NCBI RefSeq assembly: GCF_018780385.1
Contig: NZ_JADMJO010000014.1
Location: 1-64,000, forward strand
From: Hydrogenophaga sp.
GTDB lineage: Bacteria > Pseudomonadota > Gammaproteobacteria > Burkholderiales > Burkholderiaceae_C
Direction of reading: 5' to 3'
DNA: 64,000 nucleotides
Part shown: one piece after another, positions 17,358 through 24,325 of the stretch
Position numbering within the stretch: the stretch's first letter is position 1
How the letters are laid out: each line of letters starts with the position of its first letter
Program-made: the position numbers and the translations under genes
The notes under the pieces: model-generated
The model's input: only the letters and a program-made list of their open reading frames with translations
Databases searched by the model: none
What the model was told of the DNA's origin: nothing

Positions 17358-18112
17358 ACCCTCGCAGCACCACACACCTGGTCCTTATCCCCAGCTTCAA
17401 CCCGGGCCGCAAGGTGCTCGCCACGGTGCGCGCAGCGCGCGCGCAATGGACACCGGTGTGGGTGGTGGTGGACGGCAGCACCGATGGCTCGGCCGAGTGG
17501 CTGAGCGCCGAGGCCGCCACCGATCCCGGCCTGCATGTGCTGGTGCTGCCACAGAACCAGGGCAAGGGCTGGGCCGTGCTCCATGGCATCACCCAGGCGG
17601 CGCAGGCCGGCTTCACACACGCGCTCACCATGGACTCCGACGGCCAGCACCCCGAGACGCTGATCCCCGATTTCATGGCGGCATCCCTGGCCGCGCCCGA
17701 TGCCATGGTGCTGGGCAAGCCGGTGTTCGGCCCCGAGGCGCCCTGGGTGCGCGTGATGGGCCGCAAGCTGTCCAACGGCTGGGCCCATCTGGAAACGCTG
17801 AGCTTCGGCATCGGCGATTCGCTCTACGGATTTCGCGTCTACCCGATCGCGCCACTCATCAAGGTGATGCACGGCACACGTTTCATGCGCCGTTTCGACT
17901 TCGACCCCGAGGCCGTGGTGCGCCTGTGCTGGGCCGGCGCGCGGCCGATCAACATCGCTGCGCCGGTGCGCTATTTCTCGCCCCAGGAAGGCGGTGTCTC
18001 GCACTTCAAATACCTGCGCGACAACCTGCTGCTGAGCTGGATGCACACCCGGCTGTTCGCAGGCTTCGTGCTGCGGCTGCCGCTGCTGCTGTGGCGGCGC
18101 CTCTTGAAGTGA
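17354..18112 (+). CDS. Family 2 glycosyltransferase
   Basis: A 252-residue GT-A fold transferase. The nucleotide-binding start is LVLIPSFNPGRKVLATV and VVDGSTDGSAEWL, the metal-binding DSDGQHP follows TMDSDG at ~95-100, and GDSLYGFRVYP lies in the acceptor part. The last ~25 residues are hydrophobic and basic, probably membrane-associated. ATG overlaps the acyltransferase stop, so four genes (14249-18112) form one translational unit. Likely transfers a sugar to the pigment or its lipid carrier. Confidence 0.85.
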   Translation: MNPRSTTHLVLIPSFNPGRKVLATVRAARAQWTPVWVVVDGSTDGSAEWLSAEAATDPGLHVLVLPQNQGKGWAVLHGITQAAQAGFTHALTMDSDGQHPETLIPDFMAASLAAPDAMVLGKPVFGPEAPWVRVMGRKLSNGWAHLETLSFGIGDSLYGFRVYPIAPLIKVMHGTRFMRRFDFDPEAVVRLCWAGARPINIAAPVRYFSPQEGGVSHFKYLRDNLLLSWMHTRLFAGFVLRLPLLLWRRLLK

Positions 18113-18194
18113 ACCCGGCAGCGGTGCCGATGATGACGTTCAAGCTGCGCGTCGTGCGCGGCAACAACCCGACACCCGCGCCTTGAGGGACGGG

Positions 18195-18737
18195 TCAGGC
18201 CGCGTTCGGCGCGGCTTCAGAGTGGATGACCGTTGCGTACTCGCCATGAAGATTGCCCAGCGCCATGGCGTGGACGTCTTCCGCTGAGCGTTGGACACCA
18301 CTGAAGTCTGTCTTCGCGAATGCAAACGTTCCGTCTGACACGACGTACGTCCTGAAGCCCAGGTTGCCAGCCGTGCGTGCTGTGGACTCCACGGAGTTGT
18401 TGGTGCTGACCCCGACAACGACCAGCGCGGTCTCGCCACGTGCATGAAGCCAGCGTTCAAGCCCCGTGTTGACAAAGGCATCCGGGACATTCTTCTCGAC
18501 GACATGCTCGTGCGGCAATGGGGCCAGCGCGGGCTGAAACTCGGCGCCCGGCTGGCCTGGCCAGAACGGAGAACCGGGTGTCCTGGACATGTGGCGGACA
18601 TGGACAACCGGTGCGTTGCGCAATCGCCAGGCTTTGAGAAGCCCGGCAATCACCGTCTCGGCCTGGTGATTGTTCCGGACCGCGGGTTCCGGCCACGTCA
18701 TCCCGATTTGCATGTCGATGATCAGCAGGGCAGGCAT
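18195..18737 (-). CDS. Isochorismatase-fold hydrolase with Ser in place of the catalytic Cys
   Basis: A 180-residue isochorismatase-like protein. D8 is in LLIIDMQIG and K82 in HVVEKNVPDAF, both at the expected catalytic positions. The third position, normally Cys in nicotinamidase-type members (motif TxxCVxxTA), is S115 in VSTNNSVESTA. It may therefore be a non-cysteine member like true isochorismatases, or inactive. ATG 18737 opens the conserved domain; ATG 18785 would add 16 residues. It lies between the two arms of the pigment locus, with no obvious tie to it. Confidence 0.78.
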   Translation of the reverse strand: MPALLIIDMQIGMTWPEPAVRNNHQAETVIAGLLKAWRLRNAPVVHVRHMSRTPGSPFWPGQPGAEFQPALAPLPHEHVVEKNVPDAFVNTGLERWLHARGETALVVVGVSTNNSVESTARTAGNLGFRTYVVSDGTFAFAKTDFSGVQRSAEDVHAMALGNLHGEYATVIHSEAAPNAA

Positions 18738-18832
18738 AGGGTGCGTGTTGGGGTGTGACGAATGGGAGAGTTCCACAACCCGCACTCCAAGAGGCGGCGG
18801 GCAGACTGAAGGGCTCTCGCGGTGTGCGCTGC

Positions 18833-19402
18833 TCAGGGCGCCAGGCTGTATTCGAGCACAACCAGACCGCCCGCGAACGATTGCGCGGTGGCCAGCGACA
18901 GCCGGCGCAAACCCAGGTCCGACGGGGCAAAGGACCGACCACGACCCAGCAGCATCGGAAGCACACGCAGACGCAGCACGTCGACTTCGCCCGCGCGCAG
19001 CAGCGCATCGCTCAGGCTCAGGCTGCCCCAGACGATCAGGTTGCCGGTGAATCGGTGGCGCAGGCCGCGGACCGCGGCCACGCCGTCGCCCCTGAGAACT
19101 TCAGCCGAATCGCTCGTTCCCCAGGGCGCCGATTCGAGCGAGGAGGAAACGACGAACTTCGGCAGTTCCCTGATCGGCGTCGCCACAGGATCGACTGCGG
19201 GATCGGCGGTTGGCCAGTAGTCGGCGAACATCCGGTGGGTCCTGGCGCCGAGGACGATGGCCGCGACGCCGGACAACATCCGCAATTGCTCGCCATCCAC
19301 GCCATTGATCCACTCCGCATTGGCGAAAAATCCGATGCCGCCATCCGCGTCCTCGGCATAACCGTCCGCGCTGACGATCTGCTCCACGATGACTTTGCCC
19401 AT
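18833..19402 (-). CDS. Dihydrofolate reductase / RibD C-terminal family protein
   Basis: A 189-residue RibD_C-fold protein: KVIVEQIVSADGYAEDADGG at the start, VAAIVLGARTHRMFADYWP, then LIVWGSLSLSDALLRAGEVD and LRLRVLPMLLGRGRSF. These proteins bind NADPH; most DHFR-family stand-alone members have unknown substrates. GGGAG precedes ATG 19402. It sits alone between the isochorismatase-like gene and the pigment - arm. Confidence 0.8.
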   Translation of the reverse strand: MGKVIVEQIVSADGYAEDADGGIGFFANAEWINGVDGEQLRMLSGVAAIVLGARTHRMFADYWPTADPAVDPVATPIRELPKFVVSSSLESAPWGTSDSAEVLRGDGVAAVRGLRHRFTGNLIVWGSLSLSDALLRAGEVDVLRLRVLPMLLGRGRSFAPSDLGLRRLSLATAQSFAGGLVVLEYSLAP

Positions 19403-19512
19403 GTGTCGCTCCCGTTGGTGCCGGGAAACCGGCCCGGCTTCCTTGTTCGACGAACAAGGGGACGCGAAATCGACATGACACCTGCTGGCAACTGATGCAG
19501 GACAGCCTGGAC

Positions 19513-20232
19513 TCAGGCCATCGCCCCATTGATCGAGATCACCTGCCCACTCACATAGGCAGCCTTGTCGGAAGCCAGAAACGCCACCAGCTCGGCCACC
19601 TCATCGGCACGGCCGGCGCGTTGCATCGGCACCAGGCGCTTGATCGCCTCGGCGTCGAAGGCGCCGCCGATCATGTCGGTTTCGATGATGCCGGGCGCCA
19701 CCGCATTGACGGTGATCCCGCGGCTGGCCAGTTCCAGCGCGAGCGACTTGCTGGCCGCGTGCAGCGCCCCCTTGGCCGCCGCGTAGTTCACCTGGCCCCG
19801 GTTGCCCATGACGCCGGCAATCGACGAGATGGAGATGATGCGGCCCCAGCGCGTGCGGATCATGGGCATGGTGAGCGGCTGCGTCACGTTGTAGAAGCCG
19901 TTGAGCGAGACGTCGAGCACGCGGTCCCACTGTTCGCCGCTCATGCCGGGAAACACCGCGTCGTCGTGGATGCCGGCGTTGTTCACCAGGATCTGCACCG
20001 GCCCGGTGTCGGTGAGGACAGCGAGCGCGGCGGCGGTGGCCGCGCGGTCGGTCACGTCGAAGGCCACGGCCCCGGCGCTGCCGCCGCTCTCGCGAATGGC
20101 CTGCGCGATGGCCTCGGCCTTGGCCAGCGCGCGGTGCGCATGCACGATGACGTGGTGTCCCTCGGCAGCCAGGCGCTGGCAGATCGCCGCGCCGATGCCG
20201 CCGCTGCCACCGGTGACCAGGGCTCGTTTCAT
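19513..20232 (-). CDS. 3-ketoacyl-ACP reductase (FabG-like, ApeQ-type)
   Basis: A 239-residue short-chain dehydrogenase. It has GGSGGIG (8-14), NNAGIHDD (84-91), the catalytic S137, Y150 and K154 in SISSIAGVMGNRGQVNYAAA then K, and PGIIETDM. It should reduce the 3-keto group after each extension of the polyene chain. AAGGA precedes ATG 20232. Last gene of the long - strand arm, 22 bases after the ApeP-like dehydratase. Confidence 0.88.
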   Translation of the reverse strand: MKRALVTGGSGGIGAAICQRLAAEGHHVIVHAHRALAKAEAIAQAIRESGGSAGAVAFDVTDRAATAAALAVLTDTGPVQILVNNAGIHDDAVFPGMSGEQWDRVLDVSLNGFYNVTQPLTMPMIRTRWGRIISISSIAGVMGNRGQVNYAAAKGALHAASKSLALELASRGITVNAVAPGIIETDMIGGAFDAEAIKRLVPMQRAGRADEVAELVAFLASDKAAYVSGQVISINGAMA

Positions 20233-20254
20233 GGCTGCTTGTCCTTGTGGGTGT

Positions 20255-20698
20255 TCAGAGTTGCGCGGCGTCGAGCACCACGGCCGCGCGCCCTTCGAGC
20301 AGGCAGCGTTCACCGTGGTGGACCGTGAAGCGGTAGAGCACGTTGTTGGCATCGCCCGAAACGCGCTCGGCGCGCACGCTCAACGGGCCTGGCAGGTCGT
20401 CGAGCCGCTCGGCGTGCAGCGTGACGCCACGCACGCTGGTGAGGTAGCCCTGGCGCGGCGCGTCGTTCGCACCGGCCACGAGCGCGCCGTGCACCGCCAT
20501 GGCCTGTGCCGCGTACTCAATGCCGTTGGCCGCGCCCAGGCGACTGGCCTCGCGCAGCGGGTGCGTCGGGGCGGTGTGGCCCACGGCACGGCAGACGATG
20601 TGATCGGCCGACCAGTCGGTGACGGTGTCGAGCAGACACATGCTGCCCTGGTGCGGAATGCGAGCCGCGATCCAGGCGTGGTCCAGGGTCGGGTTCAT
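20255..20698 (-). CDS. ApeP-like 3-hydroxyacyl-ACP dehydratase
   Basis: A 147-residue hotdog-fold protein beginning with the ApeP/FabZ-like IPHQGSMCLLDTVTDW, followed by SADHIVCRAVGH and a central ANGIEYAAQAMAVHGAL helix. In aryl polyene loci two such dehydratases (ApeI and ApeP types) remove water to make each double bond; the other is at 28192. ATG 20698 overlaps the stop of the upstream CLF-like gene by 4 bases. Confidence 0.84.
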   Translation of the reverse strand: MNPTLDHAWIAARIPHQGSMCLLDTVTDWSADHIVCRAVGHTAPTHPLREASRLGAANGIEYAAQAMAVHGALVAGANDAPRQGYLTSVRGVTLHAERLDDLPGPLSVRAERVSGDANNVLYRFTVHHGERCLLEGRAAVVLDAAQL

Positions 20699-21579
20699 AC
20701 CGGTTCGATCCGCACCGCGAGCTGCAGGCCGGGCAGGTAGTCCAGGCACACGTCGCCAGCCTCACCCTTCGCGAGGCGCTCCAGCAGGGGCAGCGCGCGC
20801 AGCGCGGGAATGGACGCGCGCAGGGGTTCCAACGCGGCGTGGCCCCAGGGCGGCGCGGGCGCCTCGGTGGTCTGCACCGTGAGGCGCGCCAGCGCCTGAG
20901 CGCCGGGTTCAGGTTCGAGCCACAGTGCAACACCGGCGCAGTCGGACACCGGGCGTTTGGCGAGCAGTGGCTCGGGGTACTCGCTGTCGTAGGCCAGCAG
21001 CAGCGTGGCTTGCCGGTCCAGCACGACCTGGCCCAGCGCATCGAGCAGGCCGGCGCCGAAACTGCCGTCGAAGGCGCACAGCACCTGGCAGGGTGCCATC
21101 GATTTCGTGGCGATGCCCCAATAGCCAGCAGGCGCGTTGTGCACCGAGTTGTGGAAGCGCGTGGGCGAGACGTGGCGGTCGGCGGAGGCGAGCTGCTCGC
21201 ACAGCGCGTGGCAGTTGTGGCCATCAGACCCCGACGAGCTGAACACCGTGGCCAGCGTGGACACGTCGGCACCCGTCGCAGCTTCCAGGCCGATGCCCAA
21301 GGTGAGTTTGATCACTCGGCTGGCGCGGCGGCGCTCTGCTGGTGGCAGCAGCGCTGCCGCGGGCAACACCGATGGCGCCGACACCCAGGGCTGCTCGCCC
21401 CGCAGCACGGCGCGCGCGCTCGGCCAGTCGGGCAGGCCGGGTGCGATCAGGCCCACGCCGGTGATCCAGGCGGTCAATGGCGAAGGAGCGTTGAAGCGAT
21501 CCGGCGCCGGGCCGCCCCAAGCCGGATCAGCCCCCTCGGGGGGCAGCGACCCGCGCAGCGGCGGAGCGTGGGGGCTCAT
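20695..21579 (-). CDS. Beta-ketoacyl synthase chain-length-factor-like protein
   Basis: A 294-residue protein resembling the N-terminal half of ketosynthases (beta-ketoacyl_synt_2 type): TAWITGVGLIAPG, TVFSSSGSDGHNCHALCEQL, and QVLCAFDGSFGAGLLDALG where an active ketosynthase would have its TACSSS cysteine motif. Lacking that cysteine, it should partner the ketosynthase at 21576 as a chain-length factor, as ApeC-type proteins do. Its first ~28 residues are encoded by a repeat found at gene junctions, and the conserved part begins near residue 36. ATG overlaps the ketosynthase stop. Confidence 0.83.
   Translation of the reverse strand: MSPHAPPLRGSLPPEGADPAWGGPAPDRFNAPSPLTAWITGVGLIAPGLPDWPSARAVLRGEQPWVSAPSVLPAAALLPPAERRRASRVIKLTLGIGLEAATGADVSTLATVFSSSGSDGHNCHALCEQLASADRHVSPTRFHNSVHNAPAGYWGIATKSMAPCQVLCAFDGSFGAGLLDALGQVVLDRQATLLLAYDSEYPEPLLAKRPVSDCAGVALWLEPEPGAQALARLTVQTTEAPAPPWGHAALEPLRASIPALRALPLLERLAKGEAGDVCLDYLPGLQLAVRIEPV
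21501..21579 (-). repeat. GC-rich junction repeat supplying a start codon
   Basis: This stretch overlaps the ketosynthase stop, provides the ATG of the next gene and encodes its non-conserved N-terminus. It contains GCTTGGGGCGGCCCGGCG; the same 18 bases occur in inverted orientation in the junction at 30523-30590. It also carries a GCCCCCCGAGGGGGC hairpin. Confidence 0.55.
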
Positions 21580-22766
21580 GAACGCCTCCCGAACACCAGG
21601 CTGCAGTTGCTGCCGCCAAACCCGAACGAGTTGGTGAGCGCGTGGCGCAGCGGCGCGGCGACGCTGTGCAGCTGGTAGTTCATCGGGATCGCGGGATCGA
21701 GCGAGCGCGTGCCGGGGCTGCCGGGCACGATTCCGTCGACCAGCGCGATCGCGCACAGCACGGCTCCCACCGCACCGGTTGCGCCCAGCGTGTGGCCGGT
21801 GGCGCCCTTGGTGGACGAACAGGCCACACGCTCACCGAACACGGCGGACACGGCCCGGCCCTCGGCGCTGTCGTTGGCCGGCGTGGCCGTGCCGTGCAGG
21901 TTGACGTAATCGATGGCGTCTGCGCTCAGCGATGCGGAGCGCAATGCGGCCTCCATGGCCATGCGCGCGCCCAGGCCCTCGGGGTGCGGCGCGGACATGT
22001 GGTGCGCGTCACTCGACTCGCCCGAACCCAGCAACCACACGGCGTCGGCGGGCGCGGCGTCGGCGCGTTCGAGCAGTGCGTAGGCCGCGCCCTCGCCGAT
22101 CGAGATGCCGTTGCGGCCAGCGTCGTAGGGGCGGCACGGTTCGCGGGACGTGAGCTCGAGCGACGCGAAACCGTACAAGGTGGTGAGGCACAGCGAGTCG
22201 ACACCGCCGACCAGCGCCGCGTCGATCGTGCCCAGTTCAAGCTGGCGCGCCGCCGCGGCAAACACCTTGGCGCTGGACGAACACGCGGTGGAAATCGTGG
22301 TGGCCATGCCGGTGATGCCCAGATGCAGGCGCAGAAGCTCGCTGAGCGCGTAGGGGTTGTGCGTGGTGCCGTAATTGAACGACGCGGGCAATGCGCCGGT
22401 GGCGGGATCGCGCTCGCGGTAGGCCAGCTCGGTCTGCAGGATGCCGGAGGTGCTGGTGCCCATGAACACACCCACGCGCCCCGCGCCGTGCTTCGCCACC
22501 GCGGCGCGCACGCGATCCTCGAAACCGTCGGCCCTGAGCGCGAGCAGGGCCAGGCGGTGGTTACGGCACTCGTACGCGGCCAGGGCCGTGGGCAACGGGT
22601 GTGCGTCCACCCCCGCGACCTCGCCCACCCAGGTGGGCAGGTCCACGGTCTCGAAAGCACAGGGCTTCAGGCCGCTGCGGTTCTCGCGCAGGGCCGCACG
22701 GTGGGCCTCCAGCCCGACGCCCAGGCAGGTGGTGATGGTGGTGGCTGACAGCAGCAGGGGCTTCAC
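21576..22766 (-). CDS. Beta-ketoacyl-ACP synthase of the aryl polyene system
   Basis: A 396-residue FabF-type ketosynthase with a complete catalytic triad: C162 in STACSSSAK, H291 in NLHGTATPAND, H325 in KGATGHTLGATG. It ends NSFGFGGSNCSLVFG. It should carry out the decarboxylative malonyl extensions together with the CLF-like protein encoded by the overlapping downstream gene. A 115-base gap separates it from the deacetylase gene upstream, and no good ribosome site is visible before ATG 22766. Confidence 0.9.
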   Translation of the reverse strand: MKPLLLSATTITTCLGVGLEAHRAALRENRSGLKPCAFETVDLPTWVGEVAGVDAHPLPTALAAYECRNHRLALLALRADGFEDRVRAAVAKHGAGRVGVFMGTSTSGILQTELAYRERDPATGALPASFNYGTTHNPYALSELLRLHLGITGMATTISTACSSSAKVFAAAARQLELGTIDAALVGGVDSLCLTTLYGFASLELTSREPCRPYDAGRNGISIGEGAAYALLERADAAPADAVWLLGSGESSDAHHMSAPHPEGLGARMAMEAALRSASLSADAIDYVNLHGTATPANDSAEGRAVSAVFGERVACSSTKGATGHTLGATGAVGAVLCAIALVDGIVPGSPGTRSLDPAIPMNYQLHSVAAPLRHALTNSFGFGGSNCSLVFGRRS

Positions 22767-22881
22767 GTGGACAGGGCAAAAACGGGGTCGGGCATTGTCT
22801 CAGATGGTGGCACGTTCACCGTTGCCGCTCCGTGCGCCACCTTACACACCTGAACTCCACGAACTGTTGAACGGATTCTGC

Positions 22882-23682
22882 TCATGGGGACAGCGCCTGG
22901 GTCAACGTGACAGGCCTGAGCTGGCGTTCAGCGATGGTCTGCAGCAGGCGCGGCAGCACCGCGAGGATCACGGGCTCACCGGTGGGTGTGCGGGCGGCGT
23001 GGCCGTCGTGCATCAGCACGATGTCGCCCGCACCGAGTTGGTTGCCCAGCCGGTGCAGGACACGTTCGGCGTCGCCGGTGCGGGTGTCGTAGGCGCGGCG
23101 CGTCCAGGTGGCGAGCTGCAGGTCCAGGCCGTGCAGCACGGGATCGAGAAAGGGGTTGCGCAGCCCGGCGGTGGCGCGGAAAAAGCGTGGCGCCTCACCG
23201 GTGATGTCACTCAGCGTGGCCTGCGCGCGCGCGATGTCACGGCGCATGGCGCCAGGCCCGAACAGCGAGAACGCATTGCTGTGCGCAAAGCCGTGGTTCT
23301 CCACGCGGTGGCCGCGCTGCACGATGGTGCGGCACAGCGCCGGGTGCTGCTGCGCGATGCGGCCGATGCAGAAGAAGCTGGCCTTGGCGTTGGCTGCGTC
23401 GAGCAGATCGAGCACACGCGGCGTGACGTCGGGATCGGGCCCGTCGTCGATGGTGAGCGCGATCTCGCGCCGCTGCGCGGCGGCCTCGGGCAGGCGGATC
23501 AGGTTGGGGCCGAGCAGCGTGGCGCGCGGCAACAGCCCGGCGCCGGCCAGCAGCACGTGGTTGGCCACCAGCGCGCCCAGCGCCCACGGCCAGACCGCGG
23601 GCACGGCCAGCGTGCCGAGCGCGGCCGCGCCGTGCACGGCGGCGCTGGCGCTCAGGAAGGGAGAAGGGGTCCAGCGCGACAT
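22882..23682 (-). CDS. Membrane-anchored polysaccharide deacetylase family protein
   Basis: A 266-residue protein with two N-terminal hydrophobic segments (~10-50) and a NodB domain: IALTIDDGPDPDVTPRVLDL (metal-binding DD), ASFFCIGRIAQQHP, then ENHGFAHSNAFS carrying the His motif, and IVLMHDGHAARTP. It would remove an acyl group from an N-acetyl sugar or similar substrate. The start lies 1 base after the hydrolase stop. Deacetylases are unusual but known in extended aryl polyene loci; here it may modify a glycosylated product. Confidence 0.8.
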   Translation of the reverse strand: MSRWTPSPFLSASAAVHGAAALGTLAVPAVWPWALGALVANHVLLAGAGLLPRATLLGPNLIRLPEAAAQRREIALTIDDGPDPDVTPRVLDLLDAANAKASFFCIGRIAQQHPALCRTIVQRGHRVENHGFAHSNAFSLFGPGAMRRDIARAQATLSDITGEAPRFFRATAGLRNPFLDPVLHGLDLQLATWTRRAYDTRTGDAERVLHRLGNQLGAGDIVLMHDGHAARTPTGEPVILAVLPRLLQTIAERQLRPVTLTQALSP

Positions 23683-23683
23683 G

Positions 23684-24325
23684 TCAGCGGGAGAAGTGGC
23701 CGGCATCCAGAAAACGTTCCCACAGCGGCAGCCAGGCGGACCAGTCGTGCCCTCCCGCAACGGTGTGGCGCGATGCTGGCGGAAAACGTTCGGCCACGCG
23801 CTGGATGCGCGCGGCGAAACGGTCTTCGGTGCCGTGGCCGATGAACACCGGCAGGTCGGCGGGCGGGCGCTTGAGCCATTGCCACACGCGCAGCTCGGGG
23901 TCGCGCAGGTCTTCTTCGCTGGGTTTCCACTGGTCCGCCCCACCGGCGCGCTCGACGATGTTGACGCTGGGCAGGCTGCCCGGGTAAGGCGCGAGCAGGC
24001 ACAGGCCGTCGGCCACGCCGGGCCGCGCGGCCAGGTGCGCCATGGCCACCATGCCGCCGAGCGAGATGCCGCCCAGCCACACGCGCGCGCCGCGCTCGCG
24101 CGCCGGGGTGAGGATGTCCCTCTGCAAGGCGTCCCAGGTGTGCACGGCATCGAGCCCGACCCCGCTGATGTCCACGGCCAGCAGGTCCAGCGGCAGGCCG
24201 CGGCGTTCGATGGCCGTGGCACAACCGGCGTCGAAGATTTCTTCGGGGCGCATGGCCACGCCGGGCAGCATCACGAGCAGCTGCTGGGCAGCGCCCGGCG
24301 TGCCGACGGTGCGCAGCGTGGTCAC
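23684..24325 (-). CDS. Small alpha/beta-hydrolase-like protein
   Basis: A 213-residue alpha/beta hydrolase. The nucleophile elbow is GGISLGG with S88; a possible acid is the D of GHGTEDRF and the base the H of GGHDWSAW. LLVMLPGVAMRPEEIFDAG supplies the oxyanion strand. ATG 24325 overlaps the stop of the MMPL gene, and the deacetylase follows 1 base later, so it is part of the same operon. A thioesterase or deacylase releasing the polyene chain is plausible but not shown by the sequence. Confidence 0.75.
   Translation of the reverse strand: MTTLRTVGTPGAAQQLLVMLPGVAMRPEEIFDAGCATAIERRGLPLDLLAVDISGVGLDAVHTWDALQRDILTPARERGARVWLGGISLGGMVAMAHLAARPGVADGLCLLAPYPGSLPSVNIVERAGGADQWKPSEEDLRDPELRVWQWLKRPPADLPVFIGHGTEDRFAARIQRVAERFPPASRHTVAGGHDWSAWLPLWERFLDAGHFSR

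Noticed and set aside
22882-24222. One continuous frame that would fuse the deacetylase to an upstream ~180-residue extension
   Set aside because: The extension is an out-of-frame reading of the alpha/beta hydrolase gene at 23684-24325; both true genes have conserved motifs and adjacent stop and start.
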